Of a DNA stretch of 64,000 nt, positions 1 through 9,584 are shown piece after piece. The position numbers and the translations under genes are program-made. The first letter of the stretch is position 1. Each line of letters begins with the position of its first letter. This stretch comes from Streptomyces sp. ADI95-17 (GTDB lineage Bacteria; Actinomycetota; Actinomycetes; Streptomycetales; Streptomycetaceae), in assembly GCF_003846175.1 (NCBI RefSeq), contig NZ_ML123047.1:98262-162261 (forward strand), read 5' to 3'. The notes beneath the pieces are model-generated. The model was not told the origin of the DNA. It ran no database searches and saw nothing but the letters and a program-made list of their open reading frames with translations.

Positions 1-46
1 TCCCCCGCCCCCTTCCCCTCCCCGCGTCCCCTTCCCCCTCCTCGCG

Positions 47-1285
47 CTACCGCCCGGCGGGCTGGGCCGGCAGCGTATAGACGTGCTGCGGGGTCACGAC
101 GCGGGTGATCGCCTCGCCGAAGAGGGTGCTCGGTTCCGAACCCCGGTAGTCGGTGTCGGTGTTGAGGAGCACGACCAGGGTCGCCTTCGTGTCCGGCATG
201 TGGACGACCAGCGACTCGTACCCCGGCAGCGAGCCGTTGTGCCCCACCCAGCCGTGGACGTCGAAGATGCCCAGGCCGTAGCCGGTGTCCGGAAGACCGC
301 TCGGGCCCGTCCTCAGCCGCTCGGCCTGGGTGGCCGGGCTGAGCAGAGTGCCGGTGGCCAGCACCCGCGCCCAGATCCGCAGATCGCGCTGGTCGGAGAT
401 CGCGCCCCCGGCGGCCCACGCCCAGGAGGGGTTCCAGTTCGTGGCGTTCCCGGTCCTGCCGCTCGCGGTCTGGTCGGTGTAGCCCTGGGCGTGCGGGGCG
501 GGGAACGCCGCGGTCCTCGGCAGGAACGTGTGGCTCATGCCCGCCGGCTCGAAGACGTTCCGTTCGAGGTAGTCCGCCAGCGGCCGGCCACTCGCCTTCT
601 CCACCACGAGCCCCAGCAGAATCGCGTTGGTGTTGGAGTACTCGAACTTCTTCCCCGGCTGGAACCGCAAGGGGTGCTTGAAGGAGTACTCCAGCAACTC
701 CCGCGGTGTGAACGGCCGTTGCGGGTCGCTCGTCAGCGCCTTGAAGAAGTCCGGATCCATGGAGTAGTTGAAGAGCCCGCTGCGCATACCCGCCAGCTCG
801 CGCAAGGTGATCCGGTCCCCGTCGGGAACCCCCTTCACGTACTTCCCGATCGGGTCGTCCAGCCCGGCCTTGCCCTGGTCGACCAGGGTGAGCAGCGCCG
901 TCACCGTGAACGTCTTGGTCACACTCCCGACCCGCATGTTGAGGCCGGCCGACATGGGCGCCCCCGAACTCTTGTCGGCGACCCCGAAGGCCCGGACGTA
1001 ACTCCCCTTGCCCGGAACCCACAGCCCGACCGTGACCCCGGGCACCCGCGCATCCCCCATGACCTGCCGCACCGCCTGGTCCAGTTGCTCGGCCACGGCG
1101 GGGGTGAGCGGCGGGAACCCCTCGGACGGCGACGCCGACGAAGCGGATGGAGCAGATGAAGCGGACACGGGGGGTGTCGGGACCGTCTCGGGCCAGGCCG
1201 CCCCCACCGGCACCGTGACGGCCAACAGCCCGGCGGCCGCTGCGGCCGCGGCCGCCCTGCGCAGTCGTGTGTGCGAGCGCGCCAT
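47..1285 (-). CDS. Secreted serine hydrolase (beta-lactamase / D-Ala-D-Ala carboxypeptidase fold)
   Basis: 412 aa, class C beta-lactamase-like (serine beta-lactamase superfamily). The N-terminus is an Arg-containing, Ala-rich signal peptide (residues 1-30) followed by a Pro/Ser linker, so the protein is exported. The three active-site motifs are visible: S121-V-T-K124, Y216-S-N218 and H349-N-G351 in the place of the KTG box. Family members are DD-peptidases, esterases or D-amino-acid peptidases, and the substrate cannot be read from sequence. The ATG at 1285 is chosen over an in-frame upstream start at 1417 because a GGGAG ribosome site lies just before it and the signal peptide begins there. 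It sits 141 bp downstream of the winged-helix gene on the same strand. Confidence 0.88.
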   Translation of the reverse strand: MARSHTRLRRAAAAAAAAGLLAVTVPVGAAWPETVPTPPVSASSAPSASSASPSEGFPPLTPAVAEQLDQAVRQVMGDARVPGVTVGLWVPGKGSYVRAFGVADKSSGAPMSAGLNMRVGSVTKTFTVTALLTLVDQGKAGLDDPIGKYVKGVPDGDRITLRELAGMRSGLFNYSMDPDFFKALTSDPQRPFTPRELLEYSFKHPLRFQPGKKFEYSNTNAILLGLVVEKASGRPLADYLERNVFEPAGMSHTFLPRTAAFPAPHAQGYTDQTASGRTGNATNWNPSWAWAAGGAISDQRDLRIWARVLATGTLLSPATQAERLRTGPSGLPDTGYGLGIFDVHGWVGHNGSLPGYESLVVHMPDTKATLVVLLNTDTDYRGSEPSTLFGEAITRVVTPQHVYTLPAQPAGR

Positions 1286-1426
1286 GGGCCGACTCCCGTC
1301 ACGAGAGAACAGAGCTCCACAAGCAGCGTAGGTCCGGAGCACCGGTGGCGCACGGACGGGACCCGCCGCCGGGATCGGGACGCGGCGCCGCGTCCGCGCA
1401 CGGTTGCGCCGCGGCACCCGGACCGC

Positions 1427-2530
1427 TCAGGACGACCAGTTCACCGCCGCACCGCCCACGAACGGCAACAGCCGTTCCGCCTCCTGCTCCAGGGCCGCCC
1501 GGTCGGGATCGGCAAGCGGGCGGAGCGGGGTGAGCCGCAGTGTGCCGGCGTCCAGGGACCACGTTCCGTGGACCCGGCCGTCGACCAGGAAGGTGGGGCG
1601 CACCCGGGCCTGGCCGGGCATCACGTGCTTGCGGTCCTCGTCGCTGATGACGCGGGTGCGGTCGGCGTGGCCGAGCAGGACGTTGTCGAAGGCCGGCAGC
1701 AGCCGCACCGGGGCGGGGGTCCCGGGGTCGGGCAGCTCCGCGTCGGCCAGGTCGAACAGTTCCCGGCCGTCCGGGTCGCGGTAGCGGCGCAGCTCGCCGC
1801 GCATCTCCGCGACGACCTCGCCGAGGCGGGTCAGCCCGCACCAGGCCTGGGCGTCCTTCACCCCGGCGGGGCCGAAGGCGGCCAGATAGCGGCGGATCAG
1901 CTCCTTCGCCGATTCCCCGGCGGCGGCCGTCGGCGCCGCGACCGCCATCGGGCGGCCCAGCCAGGCGTCGGCGGGCGTGACGGAGACCGCCGACCGATTG
2001 CCCCAGGAGCCCCACGCGCCGGTGGCCGCGCCATGGACGAGGGGGGTGCTCAGCTCCGCCTGGCCGGCCAGGATCCGCCCGTCGCGTCCCGGGTGGCGTC
2101 CGGCCAGCCGCCGGGCCAGCTCCTTGCGTGACAGGGTTCCGCCCGCGAGCAGGCCGAGCGCGTCGGACACCAGGGACGCCGGGTCCAGGCCGGTGCTGTT
2201 CCGGGTGAAGTGCGGCGAGGCCGCGGTGCGGTCGAGCACGGGTTGCAGCAGCGGCCGCAGCCGACGGAAGTCGTCGGCCGCGGCGAGGTGCTGGGTGCTG
2301 CGGAGCAGGCCGGACCGGACCACCCGCCGGTCCTCCAGCAGTGCGGTGAGCAGGGGCTGTGTGAAGCCGTCGATCCTGCTCCACAGCCCTACGTAGGCCC
2401 AGTTGGGCTCCTGCGCCTGGAGCGCGACCAGCCGCCCGATCACCTCCAGCGGTGTGCGATCGGTGCGGGCCAGCAGGAACTGGCGGTCCATCAGTGCCCG
2501 GTTCAGCGCCCGGAGGGAGAGGGTGGTCAC
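1427..2530 (-). CDS. Winged-helix DNA-binding domain protein (HTH_42 / YcaQ-like)
   Basis: 367 aa. The opening LSLRALNRALMDRQFLL, the 'LVALQAQEP..AYVGLWSRI' segment and the 'VFVDGRVHGTW'-like C-terminal part (here FLVDGRVHGTWSLD) are typical of the HTH_42 winged-helix family. That family includes YcaQ/AlkX DNA glycosylases and many uncharacterised Streptomyces proteins. The start is a GTG at 2530 that overlaps the stop of the upstream oxidoreductase by 4 nt, so the two are translationally coupled. I cannot tell whether this member is a glycosylase or a regulator. The family call is firm, the function is not. Confidence 0.85.
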   Translation of the reverse strand: MTTLSLRALNRALMDRQFLLARTDRTPLEVIGRLVALQAQEPNWAYVGLWSRIDGFTQPLLTALLEDRRVVRSGLLRSTQHLAAADDFRRLRPLLQPVLDRTAASPHFTRNSTGLDPASLVSDALGLLAGGTLSRKELARRLAGRHPGRDGRILAGQAELSTPLVHGAATGAWGSWGNRSAVSVTPADAWLGRPMAVAAPTAAAGESAKELIRRYLAAFGPAGVKDAQAWCGLTRLGEVVAEMRGELRRYRDPDGRELFDLADAELPDPGTPAPVRLLPAFDNVLLGHADRTRVISDEDRKHVMPGQARVRPTFLVDGRVHGTWSLDAGTLRLTPLRPLADPDRAALEQEAERLLPFVGGAAVNWSS

Positions 2531-3516
2531 GACAGCCGCACCGACACATTGCCCCGGTAGGACCCCTGGAGCAGGGCGAGGAACGCCGCCGGCACGTCCT
2601 CGATCCCGCCCTCGACGACCGTCTGCGGGTAGACGAACCGGCCCTCGGCCAGCCAGGTGCCGAAGTGCTCCTGCCAGGCCGCGATCTGATCGGGCGTGTG
2701 GTAGCAGGAGAACGGCAGCAGCTCCACGTTCCGGGCCTCGGCCGCCGCGCGGTCGGGCTTCGGGAAGCGCTCCGCGGCGTCACCGAGCTGGCTCGACAGC
2801 GAGCCGCACAGCGCGAAGCGCGCCCCGGGCCGGGCCACCTGCAACGCCGCCTCGTACTGCGCACCGCCCACGACGTCGAAGAACACCGAGACGCCGTCGG
2901 GCGCGAGCTCCCTCAACCGGTCGGCCACGGAACCGTCGTGGTAGTCGAACGCGGCGTCGTACCCGAGCTCGTTCACCAGGTAGTCGGCCTTCGCCGGGCT
3001 TCCGGCGCTGCCGATCACCCGCGCCGCGCCGAGGCACCTGGCGATCTGCCCGGCCAGCGAACCGATCCCGCCCGCCGCACCGGAGACGAACACCACGTCG
3101 CCCTCGCCCACGGCCGCCACGTCGGCCATTCCGTAGTACGCGGTCGGCCCCTGGCCGAGGTGGTGGCCGGGGTCGGGGAAGAGCCCGCGGTCGAGCTTGG
3201 CGTACCCGGAGGCCGGGCCCGCCGAGTACTCGCTCCAGCCGGTCATCGACCGGACCAGGTCACCGACCGCGAGCTCGGGGCTGTCGGACCGGACGACGGT
3301 GCCGACGGTGGCCACGCCCACCCGCTGTCCGGGCTGCCAGGCGGGCACCGGGATGGTGCAGTCGGCCCGCATCAGCTCCAGATACGTCGCGGCGAGCCCC
3401 ACCTGGTCGGTCCGCACCAGGACCTCGCCCGCCACCTCCGTCTCGGCGACGGTGAAGTGGCCGGGCGTGGGGATGCCGGTGATCTGCGCGGCCAGCTGGA
3501 TCTCACGGGTGATCAT
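2527..3516 (-). CDS. NADP-dependent MDR oxidoreductase (zinc-free quinone/enone reductase type)
   Basis: 329 aa, medium-chain dehydrogenase/reductase. The Rossmann segment is clear: 'VFVSGAAGGIGSLAGQIAR' at about residues 145-163, followed by 'VIGSAGS.AKADYL' and 'DVVGG'. There is no zinc-binding Cys/His set, which places it in the leukotriene-B4-dehydrogenase/curcumin-reductase group of enone reductases using NADPH. An AGGA ribosome site precedes the ATG at 3516. It is the first gene of a unit with the winged-helix protein and is divergent from a WYL regulator 96 bp away, a layout that often means regulation by the neighbour. The physiological substrate is unknown. Confidence 0.88.
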   Translation of the reverse strand: MITREIQLAAQITGIPTPGHFTVAETEVAGEVLVRTDQVGLAATYLELMRADCTIPVPAWQPGQRVGVATVGTVVRSDSPELAVGDLVRSMTGWSEYSAGPASGYAKLDRGLFPDPGHHLGQGPTAYYGMADVAAVGEGDVVFVSGAAGGIGSLAGQIARCLGAARVIGSAGSPAKADYLVNELGYDAAFDYHDGSVADRLRELAPDGVSVFFDVVGGAQYEAALQVARPGARFALCGSLSSQLGDAAERFPKPDRAAAEARNVELLPFSCYHTPDQIAAWQEHFGTWLAEGRFVYPQTVVEGGIEDVPAAFLALLQGSYRGNVSVRLS

Positions 3517-3612
3517 TTCTTGGTCCTCACGTCGGTCCTGTTCGGCCTTCGAGATCGACCCTAGGGAGGCTTCCGGTCACTTTCCGGCCGGAAGTCGCGA
3601 GAGGATCCCGGC

Positions 3613-4569
3613 ATGGCGAACACCAGCTCACGGACGCTCAGACTGCTCTCGCTGCTGCAGACCCACCGCCACTGGCCCGGCCTGGAACTGGCCGGCCGGC
3701 TCGGGGTGTCCGAGCGGACCCTGCGCCGCGACATCGACCGGCTGCGCGAGCTCGGCTACCCGGTCAGCGCGGCCCGGGGCACGGACGGCGGCTACCAGCT
3801 CGCGCCCGGCGCCGTACTGCCACCGCTGCTGCTGGACGACGAGGAGGCGGTGGCTCTCGCGGTCGGCATCGGCGACGCCGCGCAGAGCGGGATCGCCGGG
3901 ATGGAGGAGGCGTCCCTGCGGGCACTGACCAAGGTGGTGCGGGTCCTGCCGCCCCGGCTCCGGGCCAGGGTGGACGCCCTGCGCGCGGTGACCGTCTCCG
4001 CCTCCGCGTCCGGGCCGGCCGTCGCGGCGGGCGTGCTCACCGCGATCGCCCAGGCGTGCCGGGACGAGGAGCGGCTGCGGTTCGGCTACACGTCCAGGGG
4101 CTCGGCACCGGCCGAGCGCGAGGTCGAGCCGCACCGCGTCGTCGCCACCGGCGGCCGCTGGTACCTGGTCGCCTACGACCTGCACCGGCACGACTGGCGC
4201 AGCTTCCGCCTCGACCGGCTGACGGGTCCGACGGCGACCGGGACCCGCTTCCGCCCCCGCCCGCTCCCGGCCGAGGACGCCGCGGCCTTCGTCCGGGCGG
4301 CGAGCGGTGCCCCGGCCCCGTACACGGTCGAGGCCCTGGTCCACGCGCCCGCCGCGCGGGTCCGGCAGGCGGTCGGCCAGTGGGGCACGGTCCAGCCGCT
4401 CGGCCCGGACAGCTGCCGCCTGACCATGACCTCCACCTCCCTCGACTGGCCGGCCCAGGCGCTGGGCAACGTGGGCGCGGAATTCGAGGTCCTGGGGCCG
4501 CCGGAGTTCGCCGCGCATGTCCAGGACTGGGGCGCCCGCTTCCTCCGGGCCGTCCCCGCGCCCCGGTGA
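3613..4569 (+). CDS. YafY/WYL-family transcriptional regulator
   Basis: 318 aa. The N-terminal DeoR-type helix-turn-helix is at about residues 5-60 (LAGRLGVSERTLRRDIDRL). It is followed by 'GTDGGYQLAPG' and a WYL domain centred on 'RWYLVAYDLHRHDWRSFRLDR' spaced over residues about 183-203. WYL domains sense ligands, often nucleotides or nucleic acid. The gene is divergent from the oxidoreductase/winged-helix pair, so control of that pair and of itself is the natural inference. It converges on the TPR gene, with 69 bp between the stops and no obvious terminator. Confidence 0.9.
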   Translation: MANTSSRTLRLLSLLQTHRHWPGLELAGRLGVSERTLRRDIDRLRELGYPVSAARGTDGGYQLAPGAVLPPLLLDDEEAVALAVGIGDAAQSGIAGMEEASLRALTKVVRVLPPRLRARVDALRAVTVSASASGPAVAAGVLTAIAQACRDEERLRFGYTSRGSAPAEREVEPHRVVATGGRWYLVAYDLHRHDWRSFRLDRLTGPTATGTRFRPRPLPAEDAAAFVRAASGAPAPYTVEALVHAPAARVRQAVGQWGTVQPLGPDSCRLTMTSTSLDWPAQALGNVGAEFEVLGPPEFAAHVQDWGARFLRAVPAPR

Positions 4570-4638
4570 TCCGCCCCGCCACCGCGCGGGCAGATCACTC
4601 GGCGCGTCCCTCCGCCGCACGCGGGGGCGGCCGGGTCG

Positions 4639-7600
4639 TCACCCCCCGTCGCGCAGCCGGTTCGCCAGGGAGGACAGCGGCTCGGCCTCCTCGGTGTGGC
4701 CCAGGGCGGTCAGCCGGGAGACCGCCGCGTCGAGGCGGTTGAGGGCGGGGGCGGGGCGTTCCAGGTAGATGCCCTCCACAGCAGCCGTGAGGCGGAGGCA
4801 CTCGGCCCACTCACCGGCGTGGTCCTCGCCCTTCTCCGGCGTCGGCCCGCCGAGCAGGGCGAGGGCCTTCTCCAGAGCGGCGAGGGCGTCCTCGTACGCA
4901 CCGGCGTAGGCATTGACCCGCCCGTGCTCGTAGGCCAGGGCGGTGTCCAGGGAACGGCCCTGGGCCTCGTACTCGGCGGCGCGGGCCTCGTCGGCGATCC
5001 GGCCGGCGTCGGCGAGGCGGGCGAGGGCGTCGGCCAGGCCTTCGGGGCCCTGCCGCTCCGCCTGGAGACGGGCGAGTTCGCGCAGGCAGCCGCTGAGCTG
5101 CTCGTAGCGCGGGGCGCGGGCATGGGCTGCGATCGCCTGCTCCGCGGCCTCGCGCGCCCGGCCGAACTCGCCGGACTCACCGAGGAGTACGGCCGTCTCC
5201 GCGGCGATCATGACATGGCTCCCCGGGTCGTCGTCCCAGCGTGCCGACTCGGCCGCGAGCGCGACGAACTCCGTCGTGGCGGCCTTGAGGTCCTCCCCCG
5301 TGTGCAGCGCGCGGGCCCGGGTCAGGCGCAGTTGGGCGACGAGCCGGTCGTCCACCTCTCCGGCGGCGACGTCCGGTTCGGCCAGGAGCGAGTCGAGCAG
5401 TGCGATGCAGTCCTCGACCCGGCCCAGGTCGAGGCAGAGCTGAGCGGCGTTGCTGTAGGCGCAGTACGCGTCCGTCCGGCTGCCCCGGCGCAGCTCCAGC
5501 TCCGCCGAGCGCGTCAGGTGCCGCAGTGCCTCGTCGGGGCGGCCGAGGTGCATGCAGACCTCGGCCAGATCGGCGTGGAGGCGGGCGGTGTCGACGACGT
5601 CGGCCGGCCAGTCGGCGGCCAGTCGCAGTCCCTCGGCCAGGTCGGCCTGCGCGGCCTGCGCGTCCCGGAGGCCGAGCTGGATCCGACCGCGCAGCGCGAG
5701 CGTACGGGGCAGGTGCCAGGCGGGGCCGTGCGCCTTCAGCCGGTCGCGGACGCCGTCGATCACGGTGACCGCGGCGGGCAGGTCGCCGGAGAGGGCGTGG
5801 GTGGTGGCCCGCAGCAGCAGGGCACCGGAGATCTGCCCGCCGAGTTCGTGCCGGGTGGCGAACGCGAGCAGCAGGTCGGCCTCGGCGAGAACCGGCGCGA
5901 CGTGCGCCTCGTCCCCCGACGTCTGCAGCCGCATGCCCAGCGCGGTCGCCCGCAACCGCAGCAGGCGGGCCTCCTGGTGCGGGGCGAGGCCGGACGCCTC
6001 CTCGTGCAGGCGGACCATGGCCGCGTGGGCGGAGGCCAGCGCGGCAGCCTTCACCGCGGCCCCACCGGCACCGTCCGCCCCATCGGCACTACCAGCCCCC
6101 TCGGCCCCCTCGGCCCCCTCGGCCCCCTCGGCAGGGATCTCCGCGGGGATCTCCGCGGCGGCGAGCAGGGCGCAGGCACGCGCGACCGCCGCGTCGCCCG
6201 GCGCTCCGGCGTCCTCGTACAGGCCCGCGGCCTCCTCATGGAGAGCGGCGGCCTCGGCGAACTCGTCCTTCTCGCCCGTCCGGCTCGCCTCGTCGCTCAG
6301 CAGGTCCGCCCGCAGCCGTGCGAGCGGACCGACGGCCGGGTCGTCGGGGTGGGCGTAGTCGCGGGAGGCGGCGAGCGTGCGCAGTTTCGACCAGCACGCC
6401 CGCGCGTCCGGGTGCCCCTGCTCGTCCAGCGTCCGTGCCCGGAGGATGAGTTCGGGCAGCGATTCCGGGACCTCGGCGGCCGTACGGGCGGCGGGCGCGG
6501 CGACCGGGGCGGCCGGGGCCACTTCGTCGAGGCCACGGGTACGCAGGGTCAGTTCCAGCGCGTCCACGAGCGGCGCGCGGTCGAGGCGGGCCCTGCGGCG
6601 GTCGGTGTGGGCCGTGGTTCCGTTGCGGGCGTCGAAGCGGGCGGCGAGGTCGTCGGCGCGGCCCCGCACCTCGGCGCGCAGGCCGGCCACCGTCCAGGTG
6701 CGGCCCGCGTATCCGGCGGCGGGCAGCTCACCGTGCCCCAGGGACTCGACGCGCTGGAGGAGCACCTCCGCACCGGTGAGGAAGTCGAACAGGTCCAGCG
6801 GCGACTCCACCTCGCCGAACAGATTCCGGTTCTCGGCGAGCAGTTCCAGGCCGCGCGCCTCGTTGCCGGTCAGCGCGCAGAACTCCAGGTGCCGGCCGAC
6901 CTCTCCGGACATCGAGGGATTGCGGCGGCAGTTGCGGTAGCCGGCCAGGTGCAGTTCGCGGGCCCGGTCGACGCGGCCGCTGCGCAGCAGGGGCAGCAGC
7001 GCGTACGAGACGGAACGGGCCGGCTCCTCCTGGCAGGACTCCTTCCCGGCCAGGACGGGTTCCCAGTCGTTCAGCGCCCGCTCGTCGTCGCCCGCCGCGA
7101 GGTGGTACAGGGCGCGCTCGCAGATCTCGCAGGCCTCGCAGTCGCTGAGCCCGGTCCGGGAGCGGCCCGCCCACAGCTCGTAGGCGAGGGTGGTGCCCTC
7201 ACCGATGTGGGCGGCGAGCTGGTACGCCTGCCCGTAGTAGGGCTGGAGGCCCAGTCCGGCCTTCTCGTACCGGTCGCGCATCTCCGTCAGCCACTGGCGC
7301 AGGCCGGCCAGCGGTATCTCGGGCAGCACGCGCAGCGCGTCGGCCACCCACTTGAAACGCCAGAACAGCGTGTGGCGCCGGCGCTCGTCGAACACGTCGG
7401 GCTGCTCGTCGAACAGGTTGAGCAGACGGGCGAAGACGACGGGCGACTTCCGGGGCTCGGAGCCGTAGGTGTACGCCTCCTGGAGCTCGAAGAGCGCGTG
7501 GACGAGCGGGACGGGCTCCGCGAGCTGTTCGGCGGCGTCCACCAGTTCCTCGGCGGTGACCGTGCGGGTGCGGCCGTAGGGGAGCCGGTCGTTCTCCTCC

Positions 7601-7644
7601 AGCGCCTGGTACAGCTCGTCGGTGTTCTGGGGTGCGGTCGGCAT
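4639..7644 (-). CDS. Large tetratricopeptide-repeat protein paired with HSP90
   Basis: 1001 aa, almost wholly helical repeats. TPR-like pairs are visible, e.g. 'ADLAEVCMHLGRPDEALRHLTRSAELE' spread over the middle-to-late part and 'AYAGAYEDALAALEKALALL' near the C-terminus. Residues about 160-180 hold a cysteine cluster C-x2-C-x2-C (CEACEIC) with further Cys nearby. A Gly/Ala/Glu linker encoded by a 9-bp tandem repeat splits the protein at about residue 505. No enzymatic domain, signal peptide or membrane segment is seen. Its ATG lies 2 nt past the stop of the HSP90 gene, so coupling is certain. TPR proteins are the classic HSP90 co-chaperones in eukaryotes, and a scaffold or co-chaperone role here is inference. 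Confidence 0.85.
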   Translation of the reverse strand: MPTAPQNTDELYQALEENDRLPYGRTRTVTAEELVDAAEQLAEPVPLVHALFELQEAYTYGSEPRKSPVVFARLLNLFDEQPDVFDERRRHTLFWRFKWVADALRVLPEIPLAGLRQWLTEMRDRYEKAGLGLQPYYGQAYQLAAHIGEGTTLAYELWAGRSRTGLSDCEACEICERALYHLAAGDDERALNDWEPVLAGKESCQEEPARSVSYALLPLLRSGRVDRARELHLAGYRNCRRNPSMSGEVGRHLEFCALTGNEARGLELLAENRNLFGEVESPLDLFDFLTGAEVLLQRVESLGHGELPAAGYAGRTWTVAGLRAEVRGRADDLAARFDARNGTTAHTDRRRARLDRAPLVDALELTLRTRGLDEVAPAAPVAAPAARTAAEVPESLPELILRARTLDEQGHPDARACWSKLRTLAASRDYAHPDDPAVGPLARLRADLLSDEASRTGEKDEFAEAAALHEEAAGLYEDAGAPGDAAVARACALLAAAEIPAEIPAEGAEGAEGAEGAGSADGADGAGGAAVKAAALASAHAAMVRLHEEASGLAPHQEARLLRLRATALGMRLQTSGDEAHVAPVLAEADLLLAFATRHELGGQISGALLLRATTHALSGDLPAAVTVIDGVRDRLKAHGPAWHLPRTLALRGRIQLGLRDAQAAQADLAEGLRLAADWPADVVDTARLHADLAEVCMHLGRPDEALRHLTRSAELELRRGSRTDAYCAYSNAAQLCLDLGRVEDCIALLDSLLAEPDVAAGEVDDRLVAQLRLTRARALHTGEDLKAATTEFVALAAESARWDDDPGSHVMIAAETAVLLGESGEFGRAREAAEQAIAAHARAPRYEQLSGCLRELARLQAERQGPEGLADALARLADAGRIADEARAAEYEAQGRSLDTALAYEHGRVNAYAGAYEDALAALEKALALLGGPTPEKGEDHAGEWAECLRLTAAVEGIYLERPAPALNRLDAAVSRLTALGHTEEAEPLSSLANRLRDGG
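6095..6131. repeat. 9-bp tandem repeat inside the TPR gene
   Basis: Four copies of CCCCCTCGG (plus strand), encoding Glu-Gly-Ala units on the minus strand. Adjacent imperfect GATCTCCGCGG copies encode Ile-Pro-Ala-Glu. The unit is a multiple of three, so length changes would keep the frame. Confidence 0.85.
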
Positions 7645-7646
7645 CG

Positions 7647-9494
7647 TCAGCTGTCCTTGCGGAGGGCGTGGGCGAGGAGGTCGAGGAAGGAGCGGTTGAT
7701 GAGGCTCGATTCGGCGGCCCTGAGCGGGCGCCGGGACAGCAGCGCGGCCTGCCCGTAGAGAGCTTCGGCGCTGGTACGGGCCAGCTCGGGCTCCTCGATG
7801 GCGACGGCGGCGCGGACCAGCGGGTTCAGCTGGTTGAGGATCAGCTGGGCCCGCGGGGCCTCCTGGCGCAGGGCACCGAGGATGTCACCCCACACGCCGC
7901 CCTCCTGCTCACGGGCGAGCTGGGAGCGGGTGCGCTCGTGCCGGGCCTCGCGGCTGTCGACGAGGAGGGCGGGGGCGGAGGCGGGCTGGAAGGTGCGCAG
8001 CGCGACATCGCAGTCGAAGACGGCGAGGGCGTCGCGGGCCAGGGCGAGGTAGGCCACGGCGGCCAGTTCGGTCTCGCGGTCGACGGGGTCGAGGTGGGCG
8101 GTGAGGGTCGCCGGGTCGAGGTCGGCGACACTGACCTCGGGCCTGATCTCGGGCAGCCGGTGGACCAGTTCACGGTCGTACGTGTAGCCGCCGTTGACGA
8201 CGCCGAGCCCGGCGGCCGAGGCGATCGCCGCGACCTGGCGGAACTCCTCCACGCTCGACGTCACGAGCACGGTGCGGTGGGTGCGCGCGAACTCGTCGAG
8301 AGTGGTGTGCCCGTCGGTGGTCTCGAACGGCAGCCAGGGCAGCAGCATCCGCAGGATCTCGTCGTCGTGCACCGCGAGCGACTTCACGGCCAGGTGGTGG
8401 GCCTGGAGGAACCGGCCCAGCAGGTCCGGATCGCTGGCGGCGGCCCGGGCTATCCAGTCGCGCAGCCGGTCGGCGAGGGCGTCGCGGACGGCGGCGAGCG
8501 TGTCGTCCTCGTACAGGGACTCGCGGGAAGCCGTCGGGCGCAGGCTCTCGGCATCGATGACACAGCGGACGAAGAACGCCCACTCGGGCAGGAGTTCCTC
8601 GGCCTGCTCGGACAGCAGCATGCCCTTGACGTGCACGCGATGGCCGTGACGGCGCCCGGCCGGCACCGCCTCGGGCAGCACGCACGCGATGCCCTTCAGG
8701 CCGACGGCCGGCAGGTCCAGTTCGATGGTGTCCAGCGGCGTGAACCCGAAGACCCCCTGCCCGTACGCGGCCAGCGCCCGGGAACGGGAGCCCGGGGTGG
8801 GGTACGTACGGGCCCAGGGTGCGGGCTCCGGATTGACGGCCACGTCCTGACCGACCGTGCCGTCGTCGAAGGTCACCGGGTGGCGCAGCAGGGAGCCGAA
8901 GTGCCGGGCCAGCGCGTGCACCTGCGTCGGCCGGGTCCACTCGCCGGCGTCGGCGCGCGGCGTCAGCGTGACGGTGGTCCCGGGGCGGGGGCGGGCGGAC
9001 GCGGGCAGGGCGCGCACGGTGTAGCTGCCGTCGCCGCGCCCCCGCCACTCCACGGCGGGTGCGTCGGGGGTACGGGCGGAGCGGCTCAGGACGTGGATCT
9101 CGTCCGCCACCAGGAAGCAGGAGAGCAGCCCGATGCCGAACTGGCCGATGAAGTCCCCGCGTTGCTCGGCGATCCGCTCGGCGCGCTTGCTGCTGCGGCC
9201 GATCGTGGCGAGGAAGCTGTGTACGTCGGCCTCGGTGAGACCGACGCCGTCGTCCTCGACGCGTACCACCGAACCGTCGGCGTACAGGCGGATCCCGAAG
9301 GCATCGGCGGGGGCGTCCGGTGCGAGTCCGCGCCGGGCGGTCAGCGCGTCCACCGCGTTCTGCAGGAGCTCGCGGAGGTAGACGCGTGGGCTGGAGTAGA
9401 GGTGGTGGGAGAGGAGGTCGACGAGGCCGCGCAGATCCACCTGGAAGGTGCGATCGGCGCCGGCCGGGTTCGCTGCGGTGTCGGGCAGAGTCAT
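7647..9494 (-). CDS. HSP90-family ATPase (HtpG-like chaperone)
   Basis: 615 aa. The GHKL ATP-binding domain is complete: E42 and N46 in LRELLQNA, D81-D-G-V-G85, and G117-Q-F-G-I-G122. The HSP90 middle domain carries the diagnostic 'LLPEWAFFVR..ID.ESL' and SRESL (323-327) signatures. The C-terminal third is only weakly like canonical HtpG, and there is no MEEVD tail. It is cytosolic by lack of signals. The TPR gene follows after 2 nt, and an uncharacterised gene precedes it by 90 nt on the same strand. It should bind and hydrolyse ATP, but its clients are unknown. Confidence 0.9.
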   Translation of the reverse strand: MTLPDTAANPAGADRTFQVDLRGLVDLLSHHLYSSPRVYLRELLQNAVDALTARRGLAPDAPADAFGIRLYADGSVVRVEDDGVGLTEADVHSFLATIGRSSKRAERIAEQRGDFIGQFGIGLLSCFLVADEIHVLSRSARTPDAPAVEWRGRGDGSYTVRALPASARPRPGTTVTLTPRADAGEWTRPTQVHALARHFGSLLRHPVTFDDGTVGQDVAVNPEPAPWARTYPTPGSRSRALAAYGQGVFGFTPLDTIELDLPAVGLKGIACVLPEAVPAGRRHGHRVHVKGMLLSEQAEELLPEWAFFVRCVIDAESLRPTASRESLYEDDTLAAVRDALADRLRDWIARAAASDPDLLGRFLQAHHLAVKSLAVHDDEILRMLLPWLPFETTDGHTTLDEFARTHRTVLVTSSVEEFRQVAAIASAAGLGVVNGGYTYDRELVHRLPEIRPEVSVADLDPATLTAHLDPVDRETELAAVAYLALARDALAVFDCDVALRTFQPASAPALLVDSREARHERTRSQLAREQEGGVWGDILGALRQEAPRAQLILNQLNPLVRAAVAIEEPELARTSAEALYGQAALLSRRPLRAAESSLINRSFLDLLAHALRKDS

Positions 9495-9584
9495 CGGGCA
9501 GTCCGGGGTGAAGGGGGCGACGGGTGGCGGGGGTGCGGCCGCAAGCGGCTCCGGCAGCAGCCGGGAACCGGGACCGGCGTGCGC

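Noticed and set aside
83-1159. Long plus-strand frame opposite the serine hydrolase
   Set aside because: Shadow of the real minus-strand gene; Arg/Gly/Pro-rich product with no motif.
4696-7758. 1020-codon plus-strand frame opposite the TPR gene
   Set aside because: High-GC mirror frame; the minus strand has TPR patterns and coupling to HSP90.
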